A stretch of DNA of 64,000 nt from Bacillus sp. AFS037270 (GCF_002585305.1 NZ_NUNF01000016.1:1-64000), one strand, 5' to 3'; counted from the first letter of the stretch, positions 8,106 to 17,543 are shown. The notes: a model not told the origin generated them from the letters alone. A program made the numbers and translations.

Positions 8106-8381
8106 TTAATTTTTTATCCAGGTCAATAATCGTAAAATATCAAATGGTTGATTCCAAGTAACAATAAAACTCAAAAGGAAAAATGCAGCAACTGCTAAAA
8201 ATTTTATATTACCTTGTTCCTTTTTATACATTGCACCAAAACTTGCTAATAATCCAATAAACAAAATACTAAATCCTGAAATCATTAGTGGCTCAAAATA
8301 CATTGAATAAATATAAGCAGAACTGATGAACAGGACACCTAAAATAGTAAATATAATAGAAAGTTTACTAAGTATTTTCAT
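8106..8381 (-). CDS. Small membrane protein, function unknown
   Basis: 91 aa with three predicted membrane segments (about 8-27, 32-51 and 60-78) and short charged connectors. AAAAGGAG lies 6-9 nt before the ATG at 8381, so translation is likely. I do not recognise the family. It has its own terminator at 8053 and is separated from the response regulator by about 185 bp, so it is probably monocistronic. Confidence 0.65.
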   Translation of the reverse strand: MKILSKLSIIFTILGVLFISSAYIYSMYFEPLMISGFSILFIGLLASFGAMYKKEQGNIKFLAVAAFFLLSFIVTWNQPFDILRLLTWIKN

Positions 8382-8399
8382 AGAAAACTCCTTTTTTAC

Positions 8400-8830
8400 T
8401 AAATTATACCAATTCCCAACAATTAAGCCAATATTGGTTGGGTGTTATCAACGGACTAGAGTCTGTCACTCTATCATGATAGCTTAAACGGAGTTAACCA
8501 AGCTCCGTGTAGCACAGTTTGTTTCAATTTTACAACTTATAAAATAGCCTCTTCCGAACGGCAGGATTTATTTTCAGATCGTTGAGAAATTTCTTCTCAC
8601 CGATCTGTACAAGACCTTCGATTCATTCGAATACACTTAGGGCTCTATTCGCAAACTTTGTTGCTTTTTAATATATTATAGGTTCAAAATTCATTCATTA
8701 TCGTATAGTTAGAAAGTAATTGTACCGAACCAACATTAATTGCGCGGAATTTGGTCTTAATTACACCGTAATCAATGTTTTGTACCTTATTTTTCATCTT
8801 TCGTGAACAACTTGCGATACCTGTAGAATA
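8400..8830. other. Non-coding stretch with strong hairpins, probable mobile-element debris
   Basis: No convincing gene. It contains several dyads: ACGGAG...CTCCGT near 8489-8507, and a long imperfect hairpin CAGATCG-T-TGAGAA...TTCTCA-C-CGATCTG near 8576-8607. Dense hairpins beside a degraded transposon region suggest the end of an old mobile element, but I cannot name it. Confidence 0.3.
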
Positions 8831-8891
8831 AAAAACATACATGAACGAACATGATATAAATATAATTTATTTATTTGAAGGAGTGTTAAAC

Positions 8892-9326
8892 ATGGCTGAT
8901 ATGAAAATAAATGTGAATGCTGTTTGGGATGGTGGAGTAAAAGGGAATGGAACCCTTAAAGCGGAGTATCTTGATACAAAAATCGCTATTCCTACATCTT
9001 TAGGAGGTAGTGGCAACGGAGCAAATCCAAAAGAGATTCTTGTTTCTTCGGTAACTACTTGTTATACAGCAACTCTTACGTTTGTACTTGCAAGCAGAAA
9101 CCTGCATGTTGCTGAACTTACAGTGAACTCAGAGGCAAATATATCTGATAATGAATTTAAAATTATCCATTATCCTCACATCGTTTTATCTAAAGATGCA
9201 ACAGAAGAACAAATTCAATCCGCACAAAGAGCGACGGAAGCAGCAGATAAAGGGTGCGAAGTCGGAAATTTATTGAAAAAAGCAGATGTTAAAATTGAAA
9301 TTCAAGGTAAAGTTTCTTTGAAATAA
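8892..9326 (+). CDS. OsmC/Ohr-family thiol peroxidase-like protein
   Basis: 144 aa. The start is the ATG at 8892, which has GAAGGAG upstream; an in-frame ATG at 8841 has none. OsmC-family features: the IPTSLGGSGNGANPKEILVS segment before the first cysteine C57 (TTCYTA) and the second cysteine C122 (KGCEVGN). These form the reactive pair in OsmC/Ohr enzymes, which reduce organic hydroperoxides in the cytosol. Length is normal. A terminator follows at 9393. It sits isolated in the decayed region, not far from the thiol-stress gene cluster at 15.7-19.3 kb. Confidence 0.87.
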   Translation: MADMKINVNAVWDGGVKGNGTLKAEYLDTKIAIPTSLGGSGNGANPKEILVSSVTTCYTATLTFVLASRNLHVAELTVNSEANISDNEFKIIHYPHIVLSKDATEEQIQSAQRATEAADKGCEVGNLLKKADVKIEIQGKVSLK

Positions 9327-9392
9327 ACTGATTCATTCAAAGATGTAGTAATTTATTTTTAGACCTTTTAAATAAAACGGTGTTTTAAATTT

Positions 9393-9418
9393 AAGGCGGC
9401 GATTCTGCTGCCTTTTTT
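9393..9418 (+). terminator. Terminator after the OsmC gene
   Basis: AAGGCGGC...GCTGCCTT, an 8-bp stem with one mismatch, followed by TTTTTT. Confidence 0.75.
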
Positions 9419-9643
9419 ATCGTTTAGCGTACAATGTCAAATATTTTTTTCAAGTTTTTAGGTAACTCAAATACACTTACTTTAATTTCTTTTTTTTACA
9501 AGTAACAATTAACCAAGTTTATTATAAAATAGACGCCATTTTCTTGATTCAGAAATGGGCATATACTCGCTTCTTGGTCTGCATTGATGCATTCTGGCAT
9601 TGAGTACAAATTAGAATTAACGTACTGATTCGCATTTACAGGA

Positions 9644-9706
9644 CGAGTGGGATAAAGCTAAACGTCGAGGTCAGAGCCTCAGGAAATTAGATCCGATCTC
9701 CACTCG
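9644..9706. other. Structured non-coding segment beside the broken IS110 gene (possible bridge-RNA remnant)
   Basis: CGAGTGG (9644-9650) pairs with CCACTCG (9700-9706), extended by GAT/ATC across a bulge. Inside is a second hairpin, GAGG (9667-9670) with CCTC (9677-9680). It lies between the OsmC terminator and the 3' end of the IS110-type transposase pseudogene, 34 bp away. IS110-family elements encode a structured guide (bridge) RNA in a non-coding end. Whether this fold is such an RNA, a terminator or chance cannot be settled by eye. Confidence 0.3.
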
Positions 9707-9739
9707 AACCAAAAGAATGGATCCTATTTATTTGTTTTA

Positions 9740-11006
9740 TTAAGCAGCTATTTGCAACATTAGTTTCTTAGTAACTTCTTGTTTGTAATCAAAAGTAGGA
9801 TTGTCCCACTTAAACGGTGACTGATTTTTAAGCATTGCGAAAGCGATTTTTATAAACTTGTTTCCCATAGCGATATATATTTTTCCAGCTTTTTTTCCTT
9901 TTTCTTTTAGTCGGGTATAAAAGGGTTTAAGAACATCATTGTGGACTGAAAGAGAGCGTCCAGCGTTGTAAATGGCTCTTCGTAAATTCGCATTTCCTTG
10001 TTTCGAGATACGTCCATAATAACCCTCTGTAGGACCTGATTGTTTAATAGTTGGGTTAGTTTCAGCTTTTTTATGAGCTGATTCGCACTTGTATAATGGG
10101 TGAGATCTCCCATTTCACAGTAGATTTCGGCAGCTGTTACAAGACCGATACCTGGAAGTGGTTAAGAGGTAAAGACCGTCTGTTTCAATTAGAATACGCT
10201 CTATTTCCTGGTCATAGGTTTTAATAGTTTGGGTGTGCCATTCATAATCCTTTAGTTTTTGCTTTAGTAGGAAAAGTTCACTGGAAAGGTCCTCTAAAGG
10301 CTTTGAAACACTTTCACTGGCTGCGTAGATAAGTTTTTCAATGGTTGTCTTACGAATCTTCAAATTGTGTTCTTTAGACAGTCGAGGTAAGCCAATTTCT
10401 CCAAGTTCTAGGATCTGAGAAGCATGAGGGAAGTAAGTTAAAAGATATAAACTAGCTTTCCCCAAAAAGTCACTAAAGATAGTTCTCGTCTTAACTTTTC
10501 CATCCATTAATAAGCTGTAACCCTGGTATTCACGCCAGATATGGTCATGTACGGTACGAATCTCTACTTTAATAAGAGAACGATTATTGATTTCACTTCT
10601 TCTAGCACGGGTAAGATGTTGAAGTTGTTTATAAACGCCGGTAGCCAATTTGGCATTAGTTGTTTTATTACCAATCAAGACCTCAGCAATTAGATATAAA
10701 TAAATATCGTCTGTTTTAGTATAAGTGAGGTGTTGTTTCCGTTCTTCATGAGTAGATGCAGGGTTGATAATATGAACAGAATAGCCCTTCTCCGTAAGAA
10801 TGTGAACAATGTCCTCATAGTAATGTCCTATTGCTTCAATGCCGACAAATACACGTTCTGCATTACAGGAAATTTGTGCTTTCTCAATCTTATCAATTAA
10901 AAACTTCATTCCAGATTGGCTGACCATAAAGGAGAATGAGGGTTCGAGTACCTCCCCAAAATAATTTAAGATCATAGATTTCAATAAAATCATCCAATCG
11001 ATTCAT
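9740..11006 (-). pseudogene. IS110-family transposase, frameshifted and N-terminally eroded
   Basis: Three reading frames together rebuild an IS110-type (DEDD) transposase. From the 5' side: an eroded N-terminus (the usual first catalytic Asp region is missing, and frames change near 10950-11006), FVGIEAIGHYYEDI and INPASTHEERKQ...YTKTDD from the RuvC-like domain, then a frame change near 10155 inside what should read PGIGLVTAAEIYCEMGDLTHY, and another near 10080 after ANQLIKK. The last frame reads GPTEGYYGRISKQGNANLRR to the stop at 9740 and contains the Tnp_20 domain with its catalytic-serine-like GPTEG/SKQGN region. At least two indels, so inactive. Confidence 0.88.
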
Positions 11007-11017
11007 CAATAAGTCAG

Positions 11018-11062
11018 GCTGACCCCGAGGTTCTTATGAACACTTACAGGGTCAGCTTTTTT
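11018..11062 (+). terminator. Terminator-like hairpin with T-run
   Basis: GCTGACCC (11018-11025) pairs with GGGTCAGC (11049-11056), followed by TTTTTT. No plus-strand gene ends here, so it is probably left over from a lost gene or belongs to the IS110 end. Confidence 0.5.
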
Positions 11063-11363
11063 ATTTTCAGGAATTTGAGATATAATAAAGTTAAATCCTG
11101 GAATTTGGAAGGAATTTATTTCTATGAAAAAAAGGGTTAAATTAGTGGTCGGGATTTTCCTGATCTTTAACCATTCCAGGTTTTTAAGATAATGGATTAT
11201 TTGGCTGGGCTTTATTAGCAAAGAAAGTAAGAATGAGTTTGGAAAACTTAGTCGCTTCCGATGCACATAAAATTTTTAACTGCAGGGGAACTGATATATA
11301 AAAACTGTACATACTATCATAATCCTTTCGAAGATTTGAATTTAAACCAAATGAGGTGGAAAA

Positions 11364-12146
11364 ATGGCAAAAGAATTAACTGGCGTACATGCCGTTGTTA
11401 CAGGAGGATCAAGCGGTTTAGGATATGCCATGGTAGAAGCACTTCTTGATGAAGGAGCAACGGCTGCAGTGGCATCCCGTCCGGGAGCAAAAATGACGGA
11501 AGCTGTAAAAAACCTTCAAGATAAGGGATATTCGAATGTTTTTGAACTTCCATTGGATGTCAGGTCAGAGGAATCGGTACAAGATGCAGTGAACTGGGTA
11601 AAAACGGAATGGGGTAAGATCGATGTCCTCGTGAACAATGCCGGGATAGGCATGAGGACTGTAAACCCAAAATTCCTTACAGAACCACAGCCTTTCTATC
11701 AGGTCTCTCCTGAAGGGTTTCGAAATTTAATCGATACAAATGTGACCGGTTATTTCCTAACCTCCCGGGGATTCGCTCCTCTGATGGTCGAGCAGGGAAG
11801 AGGAAAAATCATCAATATATCGATGAATTATGAAACCATGAAACGAAAAGGATTTGTCCCATACGGCCCTTCTCGTGCCGCAACCGAGTCCCTGTCATTT
11901 ATCATGGCTGAAGACCTGAGTGAATTTGGAGTGACGGTAAATATGCTTCTTCCTGGCGGGGCCACCGTAACCGGAATGATACCTGATGAAGTGAAAAGGG
12001 AACTTGAAGGAAACTCTCAGCTTCTGAAGCCGGAAATCATGGCAAAACCTATCGTTTATCTTGCTTCCGAGCAATCTGAAGGATTAACGGGTGAACGCCT
12101 AGTCGCAACCGAATTTGACAGCTGGTTAAAAAATAGAACCAAATAA
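11364..12146 (+). CDS. Short-chain dehydrogenase/reductase with Arg in place of the catalytic Lys
   Basis: 260 aa, a usual classical-SDR length. Cofactor motif TGGSSGLG (13-20), NNAG near 91-94, active-site Tyr Y167. The YxxxK motif reads YGPSR, so the catalytic Lys is Arg171; the Ser partner is probably in INISMNY. AGGTGG precedes the ATG by four bases. A soluble NAD(P)-dependent oxidoreductase is expected; the substrate is unknown. It stands alone between the IS110 wreck and the germination pseudogenes and appears intact. The Lys to Arg change may lower or alter activity. Confidence 0.82.
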   Translation: MAKELTGVHAVVTGGSSGLGYAMVEALLDEGATAAVASRPGAKMTEAVKNLQDKGYSNVFELPLDVRSEESVQDAVNWVKTEWGKIDVLVNNAGIGMRTVNPKFLTEPQPFYQVSPEGFRNLIDTNVTGYFLTSRGFAPLMVEQGRGKIINISMNYETMKRKGFVPYGPSRAATESLSFIMAEDLSEFGVTVNMLLPGGATVTGMIPDEVKRELEGNSQLLKPEIMAKPIVYLASEQSEGLTGERLVATEFDSWLKNRTK

Positions 12147-12319
12147 AATGAGTGAAGAGACTTCTTCTTTGGCAATATGAATGAATAGAGAAAGAGACTT
12201 ATTTTTGCGGTTTTTCGTTCATCGGGGTTATGAATGACTTTAGGACGGGTTGTCCTTATGGTTTTCTCAAGATGATAAATTGGTTATAAATGGTAAAAAA
12301 GCCGATAATCTATGGGAAT

Positions 12320-13075
12320 GAGCCAATCTTAATCAAGCTGTGTTTAGTAATGGTTCAGGATATGCGATCATTGGACCCGCTACATTGACGGATTTTTTTA
12401 TTTCTCCGGTAGATTACTACTTACCGTGGGTGCTTGGCTCCTTCTTCCGTTTGATACAAATATTCAGTGTTCTTTTTTCTATATTCACCACTTCTATCTA
12501 TATAGCCGTTTTAACGTATCATTATGAAATGATTCCTAAAGTTTTACTTGGCCCGCTTAGTTTCTCGCGGCATAACGTTCCGTTCCCGCCGGTTTTGGAA
12601 GTGCTTTTTTTAGAGTTTACGATTGAATTGCTGCGTGAAGCAGGAGCACGTTTACCAACGAAAGTAGGACAAACTCTCGGTATCGTAGATGGTATTGTTA
12701 TCGGTCAAGCATCAGTAGAGGCTGCGTTTACAAGCAACGTATTGTTGATCAGTGGCTCTATCCGCTTTAGCTTCGTTTACAACACCCATCTTTCAGATGT
12801 CTAACACCATTCGTTTCGTACGATTTCCTTTAATTATTATTTCCTCGATCTGGGGGGACTTGGTATCGTACTAGGAATATGCTTTTTAATTGTGCATCTT
12901 ACTCGTTTAGAATCCTAAGAATCGCCTTATACCGTTCCGTTATATCCACTAAGACCTGGTGATTTAAATGATAGCTTGATACGTGCGTCATATAGTATAA
13001 CAACTAAAAGACCAGGTTTCTTACGTCCTAACTCTCTTTGGAGATATGATCCTAGTCGTCCACACTGTCTTCGAA
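12320..13075 (+). pseudogene. gerA-type spore germination receptor subunit A (GerXA), C-terminal part, degraded
   Basis: The open piece 12340-12804 encodes the conserved GerA core: DFFISPVDYYLPW, IYIAVLTYHYEMIPK, a VPFPPVLEVLFLEFTIELLREAG stretch read with gaps, and GQTLGIVDG. After frame changes near 12780 and 12900 the C-terminus continues (SNTIRFVRFPL, GIVLGICFLIVHL, then PLRPGDLNDS and TTKRPGFLRP-like text) to about 13075. The N-terminal half is absent. GerA-type A subunits sit in the inner membrane of the dormant spore and respond to nutrient germinants. This copy cannot make a full protein. Confidence 0.85.
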
Positions 13076-13150
13076 AGTAGTTGAGTTGGTTTTAAAATTT
13101 TTATATTTAGTTTTCCCTTTCTCCGAAAAGATAGGATAGATGACCGTTCC

Positions 13151-13297
13151 TTATGTTTTGTCAGCTTTCATATCATAAGCCAGTGTTTCAATAATTTGAA
13201 CTTTATCGATAATCCGGTCATTTAGACATCCTGTTAAGAAGACAAGAAAGAAAGCAGCTAAGTGGAAAAGATGTTTGCTTTTTCCTTTGTCATTCAT
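13151..13297 (-). pseudogene. GerXC lipoprotein N-terminus, inverted fragment
   Basis: From the ATG at 13297 (AAAGGAAG upstream): a signal peptide with lipobox FLTGC, followed by the Ger(x)C start NDRIIDKVQIIETLAYDMK. The frame then ends. It is on the opposite strand to the neighbouring gerXA and gerXB remnants, which points to an internal inversion of the operon. Confidence 0.7.
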
Positions 13298-13389
13298 CAA
13301 AGTCACTTCCTTTTCATCCTTCCAAGATTGGATACAAATCAGCCTATCCAATTGAAAATTGGATATGGTTTTATCCACAATATTAATAT

Positions 13390-13639
13390 GAAGCAGTCTT
13401 TTATTCTAAAATTGCTAATGGAAAGATTCAAAAATGGTAACTATAAAAACAAATTAACGGTTAACGATAAAGAAGACAGCTTATTATTGAAAAATCTGGA
13501 TTCAAAAGTTACCTATACGGTTGAGAAGAGCAAGCCTATTCCCCATATCCTGATCGATTTAAAGCTTAACGCCCAAATTAAGTATGAATTGTCATTATTG
13601 AAATTATCCAAAAAGAATAACCATCAGAAAAGTTATTAA
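13390..13639 (+). pseudogene. Possible GerXC internal fragment
   Basis: An open stretch reads KNKLTVNDKEDSLLLKNL followed by KVTYTVEKSKPIPHILIDLKLNA-like text, resembling the central/C-terminal beta-rich region of Ger(x)C proteins. No start, no ribosome binding site. The assignment rests mainly on position between the other ger remnants. Confidence 0.45.
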
Positions 13640-13749
13640 ATAAGTATTTTACTGCTGAGATCCAGGACTTAGTTTCATTGTTAAACAACAGTACATACAG
13701 TTGTCCATGAAACTCTGGAATCGTACAGTAATTATAGAGGTGAAGCCTT

Positions 13750-14815
13750 TTGAAAAATTTAATTAGCGAGCAATATACTGTATTACCTTATTTAGTCTTC
13801 TTTTGGTGTAGGCATTATGAGTTTCCAGAGGAACATTATTAAGAATGCTGTCTACGATGCATGGATTTCCATTATAATATCTGGGATAAGTATCCATATA
13901 TATTAATTTGGATGATGTATCGAATAATGGCTATTGCCGATAACGACATTATTTATATTCAAAGATTTGTCTTTGGGAAATGGATTGGCGGCATCATTAA
14001 CCTGTTTATTATTTTTTATTTTCTTGTACTGGCCCTTATTGTTTTCCGTGTTTATATTGAAGTGGTGCAGGTGTGGATTTTCCCCTTAATGAAGACATGG
14101 CAAATCAGCATCCCATTTCTAGTGCTTATCTATTATACGGTTTCAAGCGGATTCCGAGTAATTACTGGTATTTGTTTTTGAGGAACGGTGATTCCTTTTA
14201 TTTTAACTCCCCTTAATTTCTTTGCCTTAGAATTTGCCCAATGGGATCATTTATTGCCGCTTTTTAATTATTCCGCCATGGATCTTGTTATCTTCAAAAG
14301 AGATGTTGTTTCAATAAGTGGGTTTTGAACCATTATTTATGTTTTACCCAATTGTTAAGAACCCTGGTAAATCACAAAAATGGGCTCACTTTGGGTTGCT
14401 GTTTTCAACCTTACTTTATTTGGTTATAGCGCGGATTTCTTTTGCATTCTTTAGCCAAGAGCATTAAAAAAATACTTTATGGCCTACATTAAATTTGATG
14501 AAAATTGCGCAATTTCCGCTTATAGAAAGGGTCGAATATATCTGGCTGCTGCTTATCTTACCTAATGTCAGTTTAAAAATATGGGCAGCCTGTCGTGGCC
14601 TTAAGAAATTAGTAAATTTGAAGCAACGTTTAAGCTTATTAATTGTCTTGGTATTATTCTTTTTTCTAGCTAATTTACTGATTGAGAATAATCTAATCGT
14701 ACGATTAGGTGACATTTATTCAAAAATTGCTTTTTATTTTGTTTATTTCTAAATTCCGTTTTTATTTGTGTTTATTTATATGAAGCAGAAAATGTTCAAC
14801 AGGGAGAATATCTAG
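13750..14815 (+). pseudogene. gerA-type germination permease subunit B (GerXB), degraded
   Basis: From TTGAAAAATTTAATTAGCGA at 13750 the pieces rebuild a spore-germination permease of the APC superfamily: SFQRNIIKNAVYDAWISII, WMMYRIM, FGKWIGGIINLF, YIEVVQVWIFPLMKTWQISIP split by frame changes, SGFRVITGICF, then FILTPLNFFALEFAQWDHLLP, MFYPIVKNPGKS and a final block of membrane helices to about 14815. Stops or frame changes occur near 13815, 13860, 14181, 14325, 14465 and 14750. About ten membrane segments would be expected in the intact protein. Confidence 0.82.
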
Positions 14816-14829
14816 ATGTTGATAGAAAA

Positions 14830-15190
14830 AGATTACAATTTAATATTGTGGCAATATACTGGCTAGGCTCTCTGGGTTTATGAGAAAGATTAAAAAAGCG
14901 AACCATTCTTTGACTTGAAAGCCATTTAAGAGTGTCATAATAGTTCTCAACTTTAAATGAAAAGTGACCTTCTATGTCGGATGCGCTTTCATATTGACGA
15001 ATCGTCTGTGAATCTGGCTCGACTATCAAGTGGAGTTGCTGTCCCCCTATTTCATGCACCTTGAAAATCAAAATTAGGACGAGGTATTTCTTTTAAACAT
15101 AAAATTTTCCCGTAAACTTCTATTAAGACTTACACAATGGAGACATTTATATCTAATCAAAACCTTCACTTCTTTCATTTTAAATAGTTT
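14830..15190 (-). pseudogene. VOC/glyoxalase-family protein, frameshifted
   Basis: Minus-strand pieces rebuild a VOC fold: an N-terminal segment starting near 15187 (MKEVKVL..., LNRSL), then YGKILCLKEIPRPNFDFQGA, a frame change near 15055, and IGGQQLHLIVEPDSQTIR, IEGHFSFKVENYYDTLKWL. The QLHLI and FxxxV strands are the usual metal-binding half-sites of glyoxalase/dioxygenase-like proteins. The C-terminal part has decayed. Confidence 0.65.
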
Positions 15191-15443
15191 ATTTTTACTT
15201 TAGTCGTTTTCGAACCTAAGATCACTAATCCCCTCCTCAACCAGATCTATCGGAAATAGCACAACCGCAAAAATACCTTCGCAGGTGAAATAGGAGGCGT
15301 TAGCAAAGTCAGATACTTTCGTATATTATCATAAACAAAATAAACAAAAATCTGCTTCAGGTGAAAAACGCAAAATGCGATGAGAACTTTTCATCGGTGT
15401 ATACCCACTATAGTGGAATTTGAGAATATCGAGTTAATTTTTC

Positions 15444-15472
15444 TTGACTTCATAAACTGTAAATATTAAAAT
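15444..15472 (+). promoter_or_regulatory. Sigma-A promoter overlapped by a 25-bp dyad
   Basis: TTGACT (15444-15449), 17 bp, TAAAAT (15467-15472). The first dyad (15455-15479) covers the spacer and -10 box. It points toward the thioredoxin gene, 255 bp downstream. Confidence 0.65.
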
Positions 15473-15479
15473 TACAGTT
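15455..15479. promoter_or_regulatory. Operator-like dyad 1, AACTGTAA-N9-TTACAGTT
   Basis: Perfect 8-bp arms (15455-15462 and 15472-15479) with a 9-bp AT-rich spacer, lying on a predicted -10 box, as a repressor site would. Confidence 0.7.
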
Positions 15480-15580
15480 ATTCCTTTTGAACAGGAAGCA
15501 ATCAATTTGAAAAGTGGCTTTTAAAATAGTTTAGTTTGTTAGGGACATTTACCAGACCATTGCTTGCTTCGTAATGTCTA

Positions 15581-15605
15581 TACTGTAAACTATTTTATTA
15601 CAGTA
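15581..15605. promoter_or_regulatory. Operator-like dyad 2, TACTGTAA-N9-TTACAGTA
   Basis: Perfect 8-bp arms (15581-15588 and 15598-15605), the same 9-bp spacing as dyad 1, 126 bp downstream of it (about 12 helical turns). Confidence 0.7.
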
Positions 15606-15621
15606 CGTTTTATAAAAAACA

Positions 15622-15646
15622 AACTGTAACTTTTTTTATTACATTA
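15622..15646. promoter_or_regulatory. Operator-like dyad 3, AACTGTAA-N9-TTACATTA
   Basis: Same geometry with two mismatched arm pairs, 41 bp from dyad 2 (about 4 turns), 80 bp before the thioredoxin start. Confidence 0.6.
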
Positions 15647-15726
15647 AAAGGGGGTAATTTTGTATTTTTTGTAAACATTATAAAAACTTTTATTAAAATT
15701 ATACGAATGAATTGGAGGATATAATA

Positions 15727-16041
15727 ATGGCTATCTCACACGTAACAGATCAAACATTTAGCACTGAAATTAAAGAGGGATTAGTTTTAGTGGATTTTTG
15801 GGCAACATGGTGTGGTCCTTGTAAAATGATTACACCTGTATTGGAGGAAATCGATGGTGAAATGGGTGACAAAGTTAGAATTATCAAGCTTAATGTAGAT
15901 GAAAACGCAGGAACAGTAGGAAAATTTGGAGTCATGAGCATTCCAACGTTGATTCTTTTCAAAGACGGAGTGGCTGTAGATAAGGTTATCGGGTTCTATC
16001 CAAAAGAAGCTTTGACAGAAATAATTTCAAAGCATATGTAA
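15727..16041 (+). CDS. Thioredoxin
   Basis: 104 aa, the full thioredoxin fold and usual length. Active site WCGPC with C29 and C32, and the cis-Pro in MSIPTL. Start ATG at 15727 with TTGGAGG upstream. Cytosolic dithiol-disulfide reductase, normally recycled by TrxB. It heads a run of stress-type redox genes and lies behind three operator-like dyads, so it is probably an inducible paralogue, not the housekeeping TrxA. That last point is inference. Confidence 0.92.
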   Translation: MAISHVTDQTFSTEIKEGLVLVDFWATWCGPCKMITPVLEEIDGEMGDKVRIIKLNVDENAGTVGKFGVMSIPTLILFKDGVAVDKVIGFYPKEALTEIISKHM

Positions 16042-16099
16042 TAAAGACTTTTTAGAAAGAGGATGAATCTATATCTGAGCATACAAAAAAGTATTTGAT

Positions 16100-16235
16100 A
16101 TACCATTCTCATTGCTAGACCTTTCACCGATTGCACGTTGGAAGTTCTCCAGCTGATGCTTTTCGCAATACACTAGAACTTGCACAGCTTGCTGAAATTT
16201 TAGCTGAAATTGATAACAGCCACAGGTAAAAATAC
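16100..16235 (+). pseudogene. LLM-class flavin monooxygenase, N-terminal fragment
   Basis: Two frames read IPFSLLDLSPIA then VGSSPADAFRNTLELAQLAE, the first ~40 residues of a bacterial luciferase-like (MsnO8-type) oxidoreductase, with a frame change near 16128. The rest is missing. It lies between the thioredoxin and first DJ-1 genes, so an oxidoreductase gene was once part of this cluster. Confidence 0.65.
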
Positions 16236-16291
16236 GAATATATGAAAAAGTGTTATCAACAAATCTTTTTCTTTTTGAGGAGGAAAAAATA

Positions 16292-16810
16292 ATGAGTAAA
16301 AAAGCACTCTTAATTATACCGCCAGAACGTTTTAATGAAGATGAGTTATTCAAACCAAAAGAAGAGCTTGAAAATGCAGGAGTCGAAGTAACCATTGCTA
16401 GCACCGTGGCAGGTGAAATTACTGGTGACTATGATGGGAAAGCAACTGCTTCGGTTATCTTTTCAGACGTATCGCCCACAGAATTTGATGTTGTTTCGGT
16501 AATTGGAGGATCTGGTACAAATGATCATCTATGGGGAAATCAAGAATTACAAGGCTTTTTGAAGCAAGCTTACAATGAGGAAGTTCTTGTAACAGGAATT
16601 TGTGCAGGGGCTGTTACAGTTGCTAAAACTGGTTTGCTTTCTGGAAGAGAAGCAACTTGCTATCCACTAGATGTTCAAAAGAACGAATTGATAGCTGTTG
16701 ACGTTAAATATGTTGAACAACACGTTGTTGCCCATGGTGATATTATTACTGGCGATGGTCCACAAGGTGCGAAAGAATTTGGAAAAGCCCTTGTTAAAGC
16801 ATTACGTTAG
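16292..16810 (+). CDS. DJ-1/PfpI-family protein (possible glyoxalase III / deglycase-like)
   Basis: 172 aa. Start ATG at 16292, behind GAGGAGG; an upstream in-frame ATG at 16250 has no site. DJ-1/ThiJ/PfpI fold with the nucleophile elbow TGICAG (C104) and conserved glutamates in the PERFNEDELF loop near 11-20. Family members act as glyoxalases, deglycases, chaperones or proteases, so the activity is not certain. Cytosolic. Companion of a second, distinct DJ-1 gene 121 bp downstream; both fit defence against methylglyoxal or other electrophiles. Confidence 0.85.
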   Translation: MSKKALLIIPPERFNEDELFKPKEELENAGVEVTIASTVAGEITGDYDGKATASVIFSDVSPTEFDVVSVIGGSGTNDHLWGNQELQGFLKQAYNEEVLVTGICAGAVTVAKTGLLSGREATCYPLDVQKNELIAVDVKYVEQHVVAHGDIITGDGPQGAKEFGKALVKALR

Positions 16811-16931
16811 TTCTACATTTTAGTTGGATAGAGTGTGGTTCGGAAGTAAATTTCGAACCCACCGCTTCCATTAAATATAAGCATTTTTTGTGAGAATAAT
16901 AAGTTTTTGCGATTCAAGGAGGGTTTTTAGT

Positions 16932-17444
16932 TTGGGTAAAAAAATTGCTACACTTATAACCAATTTATTTGAGGATGTTGAATTTACAGAACCTGCAGAA
17001 GCATTCAAAGAAGCTGGTCATCAAGTGATTACAATTGATAAACATGCAGGAAATGAAGTAACTGGTAAAAAAGGCGCAACCGTAAAAATTGATAAAGCCA
17101 TAGATGAAGTTAATCCTGCAGACTTTGATGCTTTGCTTATTCCAGGTGGTTTCTCCCCTGATTTACTACGTGAAGATGACCGCTTTGGTCAATTCGCAAA
17201 AGAATTTATCCAAGAAGGCAAACCTGTTTTTGCCATTTGCCATGGACCACAAGTATTGATCGATACAGACCTATTAAAAGGCGTCGACATAACTGGTTTC
17301 AAATCTATTCGTAATGATTTAAAAAATGCAGGGGCTAACTACAAAGATGAAGAAGTTGTCGTAAGCAATAATATTGTGACTAGCCGTTTTCCAGATGATA
17401 TCCCGGCATTCAATCGTGAAGTGCTAAAACTATTAGCAAAATAA
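16932..17444 (+). CDS. DJ-1/PfpI-family protein, YfkM (general stress protein 18)-like
   Basis: 170 aa from the TTG at 16932, which has AAGGAGGG upstream. PfpI-type signature: E residues in LFEDVEFTEP (about 13-20), the IPGGFSPDLLR loop, and the nucleophile C103 followed by H104 in AICHGPQ. This Cys-His pair is the hallmark of the PfpI/YhbO/YfkM branch, linked to general stress and glycation repair. Cytosolic. The 16292 paralogue lacks the His after Cys, so the two probably act on different substrates. Confidence 0.87.
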   Translation: MGKKIATLITNLFEDVEFTEPAEAFKEAGHQVITIDKHAGNEVTGKKGATVKIDKAIDEVNPADFDALLIPGGFSPDLLREDDRFGQFAKEFIQEGKPVFAICHGPQVLIDTDLLKGVDITGFKSIRNDLKNAGANYKDEEVVVSNNIVTSRFPDDIPAFNREVLKLLAK

Positions 17445-17543
17445 AATAATGAAGCGTTGGTTTATATTATTTTCACTAAAAGTAGTATGTAATATTGTTT
17501 TCAGATACAACCTAAAAAGAATTTTTTAAGGAGGGTTCATTCA

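Noticed and set aside
8620..8670. GGGCTCTATTCGCAAACTTTGTTGC as a possible IS6-family end
   Set aside because: Only loosely like GGTTCTGTTGCAAAGTTT; no matching opposite end or transposase nearby.
11006..11266. 86-codon minus-strand frame
   Set aside because: Covers the terminator-like hairpin and IS110 debris, no ribosome site, no recognisable domain.
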